Source of the DNA: Collybia mongolica
Lineage: Eukaryota; Basidiomycota; Agaricomycetes; Agaricales; Clitocybaceae
Direction of reading: 5' to 3'
DNA length: 64,000 nucleotides
Assembly: GCA_013420905.1 (NCBI GenBank)
Contig: JAAXNY010000001.1
Coordinates: 1,302,001-1,366,000 of the forward strand
Position 1 is the first letter of the stretch. Each line of letters starts with the position of its first letter. A model generated the notes under the pieces. The model was not told the origin of the DNA. It did no database searches and was given only the letters and a program-made list of their open reading frames with translations. The translations under genes and the position numbers were made by a program. Below, one piece after another: positions 32,100 through 46,300 of this stretch.

Positions 32100-34981
32100 A
32101 TGGAAAATAGAGCGCATTCATCGTCTCCAGCTCCTCCGGAACCACTGCCCATTCGACGGCTCCAGGAATCCCTAATTAACCGTATTGCTGCTGGCGAAGT
32201 GCGTCTAACCATGTGTCGTCGTCTGAGAGGGAAAACTCACTCAGCATAAGATCATCCACCGCCCAGCATCTGCTCTCAAAGAATTGGTCGAAAATTGCCT
32301 CGATGCGGGCGCTACATCAATACGCGTGACAGTCAAGGACGGAGGCATGAAACTTCTACAGATACAAGATAATGGTTGTGGGATCAGGGTGAAATGACCC
32401 ATTAATAGCAGCCAAAATCTGGGTCTCATGTAATTCTTTGCAGAAATCTGACCTCCCAATTTTAGCGGAACGATTTACGACCTCGAAGCTGTCAACATTT
32501 TCGGATCTGTCGCATATCAGAACCTATGGGTTTAGAGGGGAGGCTCTGGCTTCGATGTCTCATGTTGCACATCTCTCTGTAGTGACGAAGACCAAGTCAG
32601 ACTCTTGTGCATGGAAGTAGGCCCTTGAACATTTCAATTTCTGACGAACTAAGTCATTTCTTTCGTACAGAGCATGTTACTCTAACGGTGTTCTGGTGGA
32701 ACCGAAAGCAGGACAAACGAGTGATCCAAAACCAACCGCAGGGAATGACGGAACTACTATCATTGTGCGCATATCAATGCATGCCTGAGATGAAGTAACA
32801 GACCATGGTTCAGGTAGAGGACATGTTTTACAATACACCCACGCGACTCTCGGCTCTTAGGAGTGCATCTGAGGAATATTCACGCATCCTTGATGTTCTA
32901 ACCAAGTATGCTGTGCATAATCCCAGAGTTTCGTTTGTATGCAAAAAGGTGTGTGTTCCGAGTTTGACGTAAGAGTATGGACTTATCATTGTTCAGGCTG
33001 GATCCTCTTCACCTGATCTCTCCACACCCTCAGCATCAGCGGTGACCCATACAATCCGACTATTATATGGTCACTCAATCGCGAAAGAGTTGATTCATAT
33101 AGAGACGTCATCGTCGAAACACCGGGCAAGAGACGCTGATGATATGGATGAAGATGACTATGTAGACGACCCCGAAGCATGGAAAGGTGAAGCCCATGTT
33201 ACTAACGCCAACTATCAAGCAAAGAAAACTGTCTTTTTGCTCTTCATCAACCGTAAGCCCTCGACGTCAGCGTCTCATGAATCAGGCTGAAATATGATTA
33301 TTTTAGATCGGTTGGTTGAGTCACCTCGTATGAAGCGCGCCTTTGAGGCTGTTTACAATGGCATTCTACCTAAGGGCGCCTTTCCTTTCATATATCTAAG
33401 GTCTGGTCGGTGTCCATGTGCACTCTTCACAACTAAAATTGTAAACGCAGTTTAGAAATTGACCCGAGATCTGTTGATGTCAATGTTCACCCAACGAAAC
33501 GCGAAGTACATTTTCTCAACGAAGACACAATCGTGGAAAAAATTTCAGATGTTATTCAACAAGCCTTGGCTGTCCAGAACCACTCGAGAGCTTTCGAATA
33601 TCAGGTAAGTGTGTTGGATTAAAATATATAATCGGCGCTGATCGATGTGTGAAGACTTTGTTGACTGGTGGAGTTGCTGAACACGACGTTCAAACTTCTA
33701 AGAAACGAAAGGGGAAGGAGCGAGAAATCAACGACGAGGAGGAGTCGAGGCCACCTTCTGATCATTCCTCCAATTTGTCCAAAGGTATGTCTTATTTCAT
33801 CGGAGTTATGCACACTGAGCTAACTCTGGAATTTTTAAATAGCTGATGCACTGAAGAAAACATATTCTCAACATAAAGTTCGGACCTCTTTAAAAGATCG
33901 TACACTGGATTCAATGTTTCCGGTTGCTAATCCGGCCAAAATTAACCCCAACCCTTCTGGTCAGGACAAGTCGACTGACGCTTTGCCTGGAACACTCAAA
34001 GCCCGTGAAATCAAGGAATCAGAATGTTTTTTGACGTCCGTCCAAACTTTGAGGCGAAACCTTATTAAGGGCAAACACAACTGTGCTCTACCTCTCATGG
34101 GGTTTTTGAAACAGGTGCTAAACTCCACTTTTAGATTTAAGCGAGATCTTTGAGAAGCACATATTTGTCGGAATCGTTGACCTTCCGAGAAGTCTTTCTT
34201 TGGTGCAGTATTCTACTAAGCTTTATCTGGTAAATCACGGATCCCTCGCGTGCGTATTCAGTCGATGAGTTAAGTAGTGTTGCTCATGCGTATCTTATCA
34301 GGGAAGAGTTATTCTATCAATTGGGTCTACGTCAATTCGGCGACCTCGGTCGGATCAAATTAGAACCCCCTCCCCCATTACGGACGTTGATAGAGGTTGC
34401 TGTCAATGCTGAGAAATCAACGGAAGATAGTGAATTGAGTAAAGACGAGATTATAGATGTGAGGATCTCAGCATATGCATATGTTCTGTTTCCTGATTAC
34501 GAATAGCGTATCGTTAACATTCTGATGGCACGAAGGGAAATGCTCACTGAGTATTTCTCCCTCGATATCGCAGCGTCAGGCCATGTTGAGAGTCTGCCCT
34601 TACTTCTGCGGGACTACACTCCCAACTTAAATCATCTGCCAAGCTTCTTCATGAGGCTCGGGCCACAGGTCGGTGATGTCCTGACCCCCTGTCTCCCTAG
34701 TGATAATGACTTACGTATAGGTTGATTGGACCTCGGAAGCTGAATGCTTTGATTCCTTTCTGCGGGAGTTGGCCTACTTTTATACGCCTGTTCCCCTTTT
34801 TACTTCCGTCTCTGATTCTGAGGAACAGAAGGCTCAGGAGAAATCTGAGAGGTGGCAAATCCAACATGTTCTGTTTCCCGCAATGCGGCATTACTTGGCT
34901 GCACCAAAATCGTTACTGGATCGTGATGTCGTTCAGGTTGCAAGTCTCCCAGACCTCTATAAAGTATTTGAAAGATGTTGA
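32100..34981 (+). CDS. MLH1: DNA mismatch repair protein MLH1
   Basis: GHKL ATPase motifs appear in order: [62 protein letters not shown], and [12 protein letters not shown]. The transducer domain follows ([39 protein letters not shown]), then a variable linker with [11 protein letters not shown]. The C-terminal dimerisation domain ([45 protein letters not shown]) ends in VFERC, the conserved last residues of MLH1 that complete the PMS-partner metal site. About ten introns are inferred; all key residues are intact. It acts with a PMS1 homologue in post-replicative mismatch repair and in crossover formation. The start at 32100 precedes the family N-terminus by a Ser/Pro-rich extension. Confidence 0.94.
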
Positions 34982-35134
34982 AAGATAAATTAGCGATAGT
35001 ATCGAATAGTGGTAATTTACAGATGCCAGTGTATACTACTAGTAGGTTTGAGGAGTTACAGTATGATACAGTAGATGTGAGTCTAGGCGAAAACATGATA
35101 AGTAATGGGTGAATGTAGATAGCAATGCTGATAG

Positions 35135-38100
35135 TTAGTGAGACCGAAAACCATTGGGGGCACTACGGTATAGGGAAGGAGAATCGAAAATGAATGCGTC
35201 GTGTTCTGAGTCGGTGTCTGAATCCTCGTCTGATTCTTCGTCAAAATCGCTCATTGGACCACCGACCTGGAAGACATCCAGGAATGGAGTTTGTGGAACA
35301 TCCATTATGTTGTCTGGGGCGGTGGACTTGGCAAGGATGGCTGCAACCCGAGCTTCCAGAAGTCGGTTGGGCGTAGAGATGGGTAAAAACGTTTTTGGTT
35401 TCTCCTCCTGGAAGAAGCTCGTTAATTCATGGAGGTCTTTCACTAGCCCACCTAGATCTTCCTTAGGTGTGAGGGATGCAAGGGCTTCAATCTCCTCTGG
35501 CTCAAAATCTATGCGAGAGGGCCTGGTTGGCATGGAACAAGTGTCAAAAACAGCCATAACATTGTTACGACACGTTTCGCGGAAGGTATCGGCCTGAGCA
35601 ACACACCATCCTGACTCTTCGGGAACACCAAAGATGTTGGTCACACTATCAGTGTCGCGGTCCTGCGGGAGGATGTGCATGCTCATACGAAGCACGTGCT
35701 TGGCTGGCGGGCCCCCTGCCATTGCCATAGGTTCTTCAAGGACGTCAAGAGCGTAGGAAGCTAAGTCTGTCTCCAGAAGGCGTAACAATGGCATGAGAAG
35801 TTCCGAGCCTAAAAGCTCCACAGGGTTCCTCGTCTCGCGTTGTTGGAAAAGAACTTTCAGGATTTGCATTGATTGGATTTGCAACCAACGGGCTCTGTTC
35901 AAGACGAGCCCGAGTAACAGTGTCACAATTTCCGCCCAGTAATCGACACCGTAGTGTTCTCGTAGACTCGCGACGGATTGTCGCAAAAAATCGTCTCTAG
36001 TTCTGAAGCGGCCTCCAGCGAAAGAAGTCATGATTTTTTGTATGCTTTGTCGCCCTTCTCGCGCGGCAAGAAGGCTTATATTCTCGGCAAACTCTTTAAG
36101 GTTGTCATCCTGTTTCTCTGAGGTCATTGCGTAAAGGCACCATGGTAGTGCAAGTGTGTATAGGTCCCGAACGCGACCGTCTGAAGGGTCGATAAGGCGA
36201 TCATCCTGAACCTTTGTTAAAGTTTTCAGGACTTCGAAGGTCTTGTCCGAGGTAGAAGAGGAACGTAGCCCCTTTAGCAAGGCCGGCTGCAGGGAAGTAG
36301 ACCCTTGCCAATCCAGAGGGCGCTGAGATAACAGGAGCTCAACAGTGTCATGGTCGTCCAGGTCAATCTTTTGAAGTAATGATTCCAGAAGCGCAAGGGC
36401 ATGGACGAACTCTTTCTGAATGCCTGTAGAGAGGGATGCGCATGCACACCAGAATATTTGGGGCAGCAAGGTCCAGTCTACGTCTCCGACAGTGGTAAGG
36501 GCAGTTATTGTCAAGAGGATTTCTGAGGTAAAGGATTGAATGTTTTCATCTGACGAGGCGATGGTGTTGGACAGGCGACCAAGCAAAACAGCTAAGTCAG
36601 ACTGTTTCACTTGAGGTATGAGGGCTCGGAAGATTTGCAGGGAGCGGAAGGCGGTTGCACGAATTGAACATGTCGTCCCCCAGTTGAGAGTCAATGATCC
36701 CCATTTATTCGCCAAGTTGGTACACAAAGGTCCTAGATGATGGATGATCCGGGAGGAAAGCCATTTCATCTTGGGCTCTGAGTCAGAACTCAGTTCATCG
36801 TCCTTCCAGTACATTAAACCCGCCTCTTCTTCGAGCTGAGAGATAGCCTCCTTGATCGCTGAACGACCAGGGTTCGCTGTTCGATCTGGCAATTCGTCAT
36901 AGCCTGGAGCCCATGAACGCAGCAGCTGGAAAAGCATGCTCTGTGACCGTTGTCGTATGTAGGGTATGCGGTGGTCCAGATGCGTAAACAGTGCGTGAAG
37001 AAGTGTAGGTAATTGTTCTTGAAGTTCCCAACAGCGCTGGATGGCAACGTCACTGAGGAAAAGCCAAGCAAACTGTGCTGAACCTAAGGGCAATCGTGGC
37101 TCTTCGGCAAAGAGAGCATCAAGATCTGCCCATAATTCCATTTCATGGGCATCTGGGAACGCGAGTTTGTGTTCTATGGTTGGCAGCATTCGCGCAGGCT
37201 CGATGACAGAACAGAGATCTTCGAAGATTTGGTGGCCAACTGAGGTTTGACATAGACAAGCCACAATGTTCGCCGCACAGTTGATAAAAATCGTACTTCC
37301 GACCTTGTGAGATTGCTCGAGAAGGAACCGCACAGTGGCATGTCCATTGGCTGTGTGGGGAGACTCCACTAACTTAGACCACATAACAAGAATCTGTTCT
37401 GCATGCGTCTTCTCGTAACGCAGTGTCAGAGACACTAGGTGATAGAGGGCTGATAAACCTCCTGGTGACCACCCTGACCTATCCTCCGGCATTAGTCTGA
37501 TGTTCGGGATCCAAAACTCCAAACTTTGTAACATCAAGAGGGTCACGTTGGTGTTTGACGCTAATTCTGGAAATTGAGGAAGCCATGTTGCGAACTGTGC
37601 AAGGATGTTGAGAGCCTGTTCAGGATGTTCCCCAGCAAGAAAATCAGAGATGAGACGATGAGCGTGGATATATGTGCCCGATGCGCAACTTCCAACCGTG
37701 GCTTCAAAGTTAGATACAGCAAGTAGGCCCAATGATTGTTGATGAATGGCTTCAAGCATGTCGAAGGCTTGCCGGCGTATTTTATCAAGAGGATGTCGCA
37801 GATTGGAGAGCCCGAGGCATACGACCTGGGCAAACGTGAACCCATGGTTTTCCCTCTTGCAAATGATATCGGAGATGACTTCAAAGAATCGACCATTACT
37901 GGTGTCTGGGTTATCCGTTAGGACAATAGCCCTTCGTAGTGACTCTCTGAGGAGTTCCTTGTCGCAGGCATTATAGGAGAGTATAGACCTCAAAGCTTTC
38001 CTGTAAATTTTCTCAGCGTGATGGGAGAAGATTCTGCTATGTGTACTCACCTTCCCCGACATTGAATGATCTTATCGGATGAGGAGAGAATGCCGCTGAG

Positions 38101-41100
38101 TCGCTCTAGAACAACAACTGGGTTAAGGGGTTTCATATACTCTGGGGGAAGCCGCTCCGTAGGAGAGCTTGATGACATGTCCGGAGGGAAAAAGGCCTTT
38201 TGCTAAAGGCAGTTTATGAAATTATGCCAATAGGGATCGCAAATGAATACGTACGCATAGTGAAGCTAGGGCTCCAACAGCAGCATGCGACAGCATCAAT
38301 GTTTCGTTTTTGAAACGTTCTCCAGTATTCTCGGGTATAGATTGGGAAGATGATGCAGCCGCCCTCTGCATTATAATCAGCCGCTGTTTGACAGCTTCCG
38401 TCTGAGGTCCAAGTTGGCACCACTCCTCACAAAGTCGGTACAAGGTCAGGTGCATGTTGGACGGAATGAATCGGTCCGAGTCTTTGAGTGTCGCCAATCC
38501 ATCAAAGAGCCGTTCAACGGTACCACAAAAGTAGCGACGAAGGCGCTGTAGTGTGTGGTTATCCCGCATCTCGGGGGCGGTAAGGAAGGCTTGGGTGTTA
38601 CGGACGAATTTGAGTACATTTGCGAGGGTTGCTTGCCTGCCAGCAGATCGTTGATGCTGTAAATAATGAGCGGTGAGGTAGTATATTCGAGCAACTGCAG
38701 AATGCAGACGTTCTTGACGTCGAGTACGCTCTATGAGGACTGTCGCGCCAGATTTAGTGGCTCTTGCGTCATCATGAAGATGGCGCGCGCTGAGAATACC
38801 GAAGCTTTGATCGGCCGCCGTCACCCCACTTTTCGTTCTTGGGTCATCATAGAACTGGCGGCCTGCAAGAAGGCTTAAATCCTCTAGAAGCTGGGGGTAT
38901 GCACTTGAAGAGAACGAGCTGATACAGAGCACCGCTGCATCGCGAAACAGTGTATGCTCTGAATCCAGGAATGGTGTCAAGTACCTGAATAATCCACGTG
39001 TTGTTGAGAGACGTTCACGTTCGAAGCTTGAATCTGATGGAGCGCGTGTATGTTCCCTTCCCAGTTGGGTTAGAGCTGGCCGCGAGGATTCCGACAAAGT
39101 CGCCGTGGAACATAAGACTTTGACCCAGATACGCCATTGGTCAATCAGGGGCTTATTTTCCTTGAGGAGCTTTCCACTATCCCTCTCGACCAATGGGGTA
39201 CGATTAGAAAGACCGGCTGGTATTCTGGTGCTTAAACCAGCCAGGTGAGCTATTATGGGATGATAACGAGTGGCTGCGGCAACCACGCTTTCTCGGAAGG
39301 CGCCTAACGCCGGGCCTGGTTCTTCCATACAAACCTGAAGGAATGCGGGGAAGACGTAGCGCCAGAGTTTACGGTCCTTCTCGTTATCACTGTCAGAAAG
39401 CCGCAAGGGAATATCCACTCGTTTAGATTCCCTCCATTGTTCCAATCTCAGCAATTCAGAGGCTTCCAAGAGTTCGTCGAAGCCATTTAGGTATGCTCTG
39501 TCAAGGCTTTTCCCATGAAGACGTTCTACGAATTGCATGAAGGACGCCGAGCCACCCGGAGATGACATATGATCAGCTAGAAGTCCCAAGGTGCGAATGA
39601 CTTTCACCCCGACAATATGTATGGGCCAGGTTTCGTGGGTAAGCAAGAAGAGACCTGCTGCTTCAATCTCCGTACAGCGCAATACTATTGACCGCTCATC
39701 ATTTGCGAGGGCATCCTTGTTTTGCTGTAGAAGGCTACGTATCCAGCCATCGACAATGTCAAACCAGAGGTCAAGGACCCGCTTCGACTCGAAGGCCAGT
39801 TTTACAGTCGCTCCGCCGTGTGTAATCTGAGAGGGACTGAAGAGGAAGGTAGTACATCTCGACAGCAATGTGAGCGCGTGTGTAGGGTCCCCCATAAACC
39901 GTTTGAGAGCGGCACGAGAGACCTCCGCGAGCGAAGGTTCCACATGAACGACACCTCGAAGAACCATATCTATTGCGTCCGCAATAGCAATTGAGGGATG
40001 AAGACAACGTGGCCAAGAAAGGAAACAGGTTTGTAACATTGTAACCTGGGGGATCAAGTGCGCTGGATACGCCACGGTGAGTCCGTCCACGTGGCGCCGA
40101 ATGGCAAAATTGTGCGACTCCTCATAGGCCGGATTCAAGCGCGCGTATGACCATTGATCATCCAAAGTTGACATGTGGTTGACAGCGTTGCTACAGAATA
40201 CAGCGATGGCGGCCAGCGTTGACCCTGAGCGCTCGAAAAAGGCTTTCATCCCGGTCCTAGACAGAAGAGAGCTTGGAGCGAAATCCGCAGATGACGGATA
40301 GTCAATAGCGGGAGGGATGGCGGAGAAATCCGTGCTCGAGGGCCATGCAGGCGTTGAACTCTCCTTCTCGATGGCGTGAAGCGACAGCAGAATGGCCTGA
40401 ACGGCTACAGATGTCCTTTCAGGAGCGAGGACACTTCCAATATTCCCAGACTGCTGTAAAGGTGCAATTGAGGCCTCTTGCATTAAGTCCATACAAAGGT
40501 CGCGCCCGTACTCAAAATGCCGAGAAAGGATGAAGTGTACAATATAGATGAATGGCTCAAGGTGTTCGTCAGGTGGTGCCTTCGTGAGTCGGTTGTTCGG
40601 AAAGAACTGTTTCAACAGCATGTCCAACTTGGTGGTGGTCATCGACGCTGACTCCTGGCAGCGATAGAGGTACGTCCAAACGAGTCTCATGATTCCATTC
40701 ATGACTGAGATCCGGTATGGCTTTTCCTAGAGTAAGGTGAGCATGCTTCAATGGTATTTCGAGAGCGTTCTCACCTTGAGTTTGGAACAGGCTGCTTCAA
40801 AACATGACATCCAGTGTTTCAAAAAGTAAGCCTGTGGAGCGACACAAAGACTTGTTATAGCCAAAGGGAAGGCGACCGGCCAGTAACGGGGTTTTGCCAT
40901 CATCTCTTTAGCTTTAGGGTAGATGACCTCGATCGCTTTGGCCCATTGGGGATTATTGGTCTCAGCTTGAGCAGTCTTCATTCAACAGGGTCAGTTCTTT
41001 GCCAGACGACCCTACGTCAAGATAACACACCTTTCCTATTGGGTGTAACATGTGCGTCAACGTTTCTGCGAACACTGTTTTCAAACGAAGCCCATGCGCA

Positions 41101-42807
41101 TGCGCATAAGACTTGGACAAGGACTCCAAGAACTCTGCCCCTTCTTCAAAAGCCTCTGGTGGCCAAACCTTCCGAAAACAAAAATATAAGTCAGTCATTG
41201 TCATCTTACAAGTAGTCGAGGCATACCTTGATCTGAATATGCTTCAAACCCCTCACAAGGTTTTCGTACTTCATATCAAGGTCTTTTGGAACCTGTCCTT
41301 GAGCCACTGGCCCGAGCTCGGCCAGGAATCGATCCGTAACACTCATAAAACTAGCATCTACGTGAGATATTGGTCCCGTTGGCAAGTTCAGAAGTGCTTA
41401 CCGAACGTTTGATATATGACCGAGTAGAGTAGCGTACAAGTCTGCATTCGTCCGATGATTTGCTGACTGCGCCAGCAACTTCAAATCGGGCTTCCTAAAT
41501 TGTTCGAAGGTCGTCTCTTCAAGGCTATACCCCATTGCCTCACCCAAAGCATCCTTCGAGATAGATTGCAACACTGCAATGAGGGCTCTACACATGATGT
41601 AAATTGATGCGAGAGATTTCCTCTCATTTAGCAGTCCCGGGGCATCATGCGAGCGGACACTGCGATTCAAAGCTGGACTTTGAGTCGTGTGTATTCGAAT
41701 AACGTCAGAGCCGACATTTTCGTGTTGACTCCTCCGCCAACGCATGATAGAATCGACCACCGGTTTGGCGTGTTTCTGCGCGATTTTCCCAAGTGACTGG
41801 AGCGTCTCATCAAATTTCGGGTCTACACCAGATCCCATAATGTCAGGAAGGAGTGGATCTTGATCCTGAAGATTGCGTAAAGGCCTGCCAGCCACGAAGA
41901 GTAAAGAATGAATCGTACCAGGGGTTGTCGTAGGAAATTATCAATTTTTCCCTCCGCAGAAGAGGCAAAGCGCATGAATACTGCGTGAAGAGCATAATCG
42001 GACGGCGTCTTCGGATCTACGATTACCTTGTCATCTTCAAAATCCGATATAGGAGGCGTATCGCTACGATGGAAATGACCAAACGCGTTTGGTACGCGCG
42101 GGACAGGAGGTGGTGATGTCGAATACGGATGCCCGTGGTCACTACCTCCATCCGAGGCATAAAATATTGATCCTGTTTGAGAGTGTTGGGATTTCGCAGA
42201 GACATGGTTCTTGGATTTTGACGTGCGAGCGGTTGAACCTGGAGTAGGTGGTCTGTTATATGGTGAGCTGGTCGTATGAGTAATGTTTATTGGGCTCCGG
42301 GTGTTGGCAGGTGATACATGATTTAGAGAGGACGTGGAACGATTGAAAGGATTCTTCAGCACTGGATACGGGTGATGTTCGAGTGCAGGGACAGGAGGAG
42401 GGTCGTTATTCTTTTTGAATGCATTCCGTATGGACGCAAATGAGGGTTTCTTCGAAAAGGCAGTACTGGTTGTAGCAATGGAGGACTGCGAAGAATGGGC
42501 GAACGGTTTGCTTGTGTAGCGCGTTGTTGCCGAGCTGATGGAGTCCACAGATGCCGCTGAGTCGCCTCGAGAATGGGAGGGGAAATAACTGCGTTCACCC
42601 CGGTCTGCAACAGGTGTCGTTAGTGTAGGGGAATCCATGCCAGACCCCCCGAACCCTCCTCCGAAACCAAACGTGCCTCCCGACCGACCGAACGGAGTGG
42701 GTGCCGAGCTGAATTCATCATCATCGAAGTCTACTACATGTTAGTCATTTCCGAAATATAGAAGATAGAAATGTACCTGGAATTGTGATTTGAATACCCT
42801 CACTCAT
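35135..42807 (-). CDS. PAG1: Cell morphogenesis protein PAG1/Tao3/Mor2 (Furry family)
   Basis: A very large helical-repeat scaffold. The N-terminal exon MSEGIQITIP (42807) is followed by VDFDDDEFSSAPTPFGRSGG and a Ser/Thr-rich disordered region. The Furry N-terminal domain follows (YALHAVFMRFASSAEGKIDN, PKFDETLQSLGKIAQKHAKP, VVDSIMRWRRSQ). Long exons at 38222-40702 and 35135-38062 carry the HEAT-like repeats (FFPNNRLTKAPPDEHLEPFI, CFLSWPRCLHPSIAIADAID, AQFAWLFLSDVAIQRCWELQ, MLFQLLRSWAPGYDEL). The acidic C-terminus is DEESDEDSDTDSEHDAFIF. Furry proteins scaffold NDR kinase (Cbk1/Orb6) in the RAM/MOR network that controls polarised growth and septation. Size and domain order are as expected. 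The 3' end converges on MLH1 at 154 bp. Confidence 0.9.
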
Positions 42808-43323
42808 TCTGTGACAGTCCCAGGGATTAGGTTAAGGTGCAGAAGATGGCCAGCCACGACAACAAAGTATCTCTCCACTTTTCCAGAAGTGAACTTTGTG
42901 GACCAGACCTATCACCCGAGGCTTGAGTTTACAGGAAGGACCCAAAGACAATTCGAGAATAAGAATCAAGAAGGCAATGGATTCGAGCACGTGGGAAGGA
43001 TCAGGTTCAACATGTCGCGGAATTTTGCGATCAGGGGCACAGCAAAGCAAGTACAAATATCCCCTTGTAGGTGTATGTCGCGATTTGAGGCCCTTACTCC
43101 TATGAAAGAACAAATATCTCATGGAGAGAGCGGTGAAGAGAATGTACCTTGATTTGCATCAATTTAGTAATGGAGGCAACTATGTTTTACAGACGTCGGA
43201 GAGATCGTATTTGGCAGGGCCATGCCAGTATCCCCTTACAGGGTGTGGGAAATTTGAACCACAGAACGCGCGTCGCGTTACTGAAACGGACTTGAAGTAT
43301 TTGATTCTCATTTCATTACTGCC
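42808..43323. promoter_or_regulatory. Divergent promoter of PAG1 and RPN1
   Basis: The 516 bp between two divergent housekeeping starts. A 120-codon plus-strand frame crosses it (42790-43152), but its composition and lack of any domain argue against a gene. No proteasome-type upstream element could be identified with confidence. Confidence 0.4.
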
Positions 43324-46300
43324 ATGACAAAACCTCAGGAATTCACGATCCAAGTCCAATCCGAAGATCCTAAGAAGAAAGAGAAACCGGAACAGAACGA
43401 AAATGAAAAGGCAGAAGGCTCCTCTAAGTTGTTAAAAGACGTGAAGTCCGATGGGAAGGGTGATGATTCGGAGGACTTGGTATGTGTGCTGCTTCTCGAC
43501 GTTATGTCGTCAATTAATCGGAATACGTAGTCAGAAGAGGATCTACAACTCCGGAATGAGCTGGAGATGCTCGTGGAACGGTTGAAAGTACGCACTCTGA
43601 GATCCCCTTCTGTCTCGATATCTTATAAATAATGCGCCGCCATCAGGAATCCAATACTGATTTATACCGACCCGCTCTTGAAACTCTTCGTACACTTATC
43701 AGGACGTCTACGTCCTCAATGACATCCGTTCCCAAACCTCTCAAATTCTTGCGACCACACTACCCCGACCTTCAAGCCTTGTACGATACCTGGCCGGGGT
43801 CTGAGGACAAAGTAAGAGATGACCCACTCCGATAGCAGAATACTGATACTCAAATTTCAAACTAGAGTCTGTTCGCTGATATCCTTTCTGTACTGGCTAT
43901 GACATACTCTGATACTCAACCTCGCGGCACCCTTCGTTATCGCCTGCTCTCCGCGTCTCTCCGACCTAAAGACTCGCCTCTCGCTGACCCAGGTACCTGG
44001 GGCCACGAATACGTTCGCCATCTTGCGGCAGAGCTTGGAGAAGAGTTTACAATAAGGGAACAAGAGACTGAACCGACTTCGCCTGTGACGGGAGACGCCC
44101 CGGCTGATGAGAAGAGCACTAAACTTCCAGGCACCATTGATGATCTCCGGTCACTCGCGAAAGACTGTGCAGTGTTTTTGCTAAGCCACAATGCAGAACC
44201 GGACGCGGTGGACCTGTTGGAAGAGTTGGAAATTGTGGACGAAATTGCTTCATTAGTGGACGAGAACACCTATGGTCGAGTATGCCAATATATGATTCGG
44301 TAAGTGGAGTTGTAATAAATCCTACGAGGCCTCACGTCCTTTCCCAGATGCGTCAACCTTCTCCCTCCACCCGATGACATCTCCTTCCTGCGAACAGCAC
44401 ACACAATCTACGTTCAACATCACAAATTCCCTGAGGCACTTTCTCTGGCTATCAAACTAGGTGACCCAGATCTCATTCGCGAAGACTTCAATGCACCAGG
44501 AAACCCGTAGGTGCCATACGTTCCACATATAATTCCCGCTGACCGAGAACCACAGCCTTATGAAACGCCAGCTCGCTTTCTTGCTCGCGCGCGCTCAAAT
44601 ACCGCTAGAATGGCTTAACCCTTCACCCTCTGAGGATGGGGATGGGGATGCAGACATAGAAGACCAGGAAGAGCTTCCCGAAGACCTCCTTGAATGTTTG
44701 AGCAACAGTCGCTTGAGTACGCATTTCCGAGAATTTGGGAAAGAGTTGGGCGTGTTAGAGTCAAAGAGCCTAGAAGATGTTTACAAATCTCATCTGGAAA
44801 ATACACGTCAGAGTATTGGCTTATCATACTAGTCTGTCGCTGAAATGGTTGGTTTGCAGGACCCGGAGCATCTGCAAACGTCGATTCAGCACGAGGAAAC
44901 CTTGCAGGAACATTTGTTAACGCTTTCGTCAATGCTGGCTTCGGGAATGACAAGTTGATGGTGGAGGCAGATGAGGGCAACAGCTGGATCTACAAGAACA
45001 AGGATCACGGTGTGTTTAATATAATGCAATCATGGACCTTGTCTGACGACAGGTTCAGGAATGATGAGCGCAGCAGCTTCTCTGGGATTAAGTTTGCTAT
45101 GGGACACTGATGTTGGATTGAGTCACGTCGATAAATATACCTATTCTGCAGAGGAACACATTAAGGTAAGTCACCTCAGTGGAGAAAATTCTGGGCACAA
45201 CTCACTGGTGATGTCTCAAGGCTGGCGCCCTGTTTGCTACGGGTATTTTGAATAGCGGGGTTCGCACCGAAGCTGATGCCGCCCTCGCCCTCTTAGGGGA
45301 ATACACGGAAAATAAATCTGTCTCTCTCAAGACCAGTGCTATCATGGGTCTTGGCCTCGCTTACGCTGGCTCACATCGTGAGGATTTGCTGCCTTTTCTC
45401 CTTCCACATGTTGCGGACGATACTGTCTCGATGGAAATTGCAAGTCTCGCGGCTCTTTCTCTTGGGTTCATTTTCGTCGGCAGTGAGAATGGAGAGGTCA
45501 CCGGCACCATCTTGCAAACTCTCATGGAGAAAGCCGAACGAACCGACAAATCACTTGATGAGAAGTGGACCAGGTTTATGGTTCTGGGGCTGGGACTCTT
45601 GTACCTCGGTAACTCAAGTCTGACCATCTCAGTCTCTGTTCCAACGTTCTTTTTGCAGGGCTCCAAGATGCGTCAGACGCTACGATCGAAACGCTGAAGG
45701 CCATTGACCACCCCATATCGAAAATAGCACAGATCGTAGTTGAAGCTTGCTCCTTTGCTGGCACAGGCAACGTTCTGAAAGTGCAGGCCATGCTTCACCA
45801 CTGCGATGAACACATCGACAGCTCTCCGAAAGACAAGTCAAAGGAGAAGGACGAGAAGAAAGAAGAGAATAAGGATGAGGTCAAAGACGAGACTAAGGAA
45901 GAAACAAAGAAGGACGACACCTTCCAGGCATTTGCCGTCCTCGCCGTCGCTCTGATCGCCATGGGAGAGGACATCGGCGCTGAGATGTCGCTAAGACAAT
46001 TCAATCATCTTGTATGGAAATCGCACTCATGACGTGTCGTCACTGATCATGAAATAATACAGATGCACTACGGAGAACCCATAATCCGAAAATGTGTCCC
46101 CCTTGCAATTGGCCTCGTCAGCACTTCCAATCCTCAACTGCCCATCTTGGACACCCTCTCAAAGTACAGCCACGACAATGACCTTCAAGTCGCCCTCAAT
46201 GCCATCTTCGCCATGGGCCTAGTTGGAGCCGGCACGAACAACGCTCGACTAGCACAGATGCTCCGCCAACTCGCTGGGTACTACTACAAAGAACCCGATT

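Noticed and set aside
42790..43152. 120-codon frame in the PAG1/RPN1 divergent promoter
   Set aside because: No domain, no codon-like bias and it begins inside the PAG1 first exon on the other strand; treated as chance.
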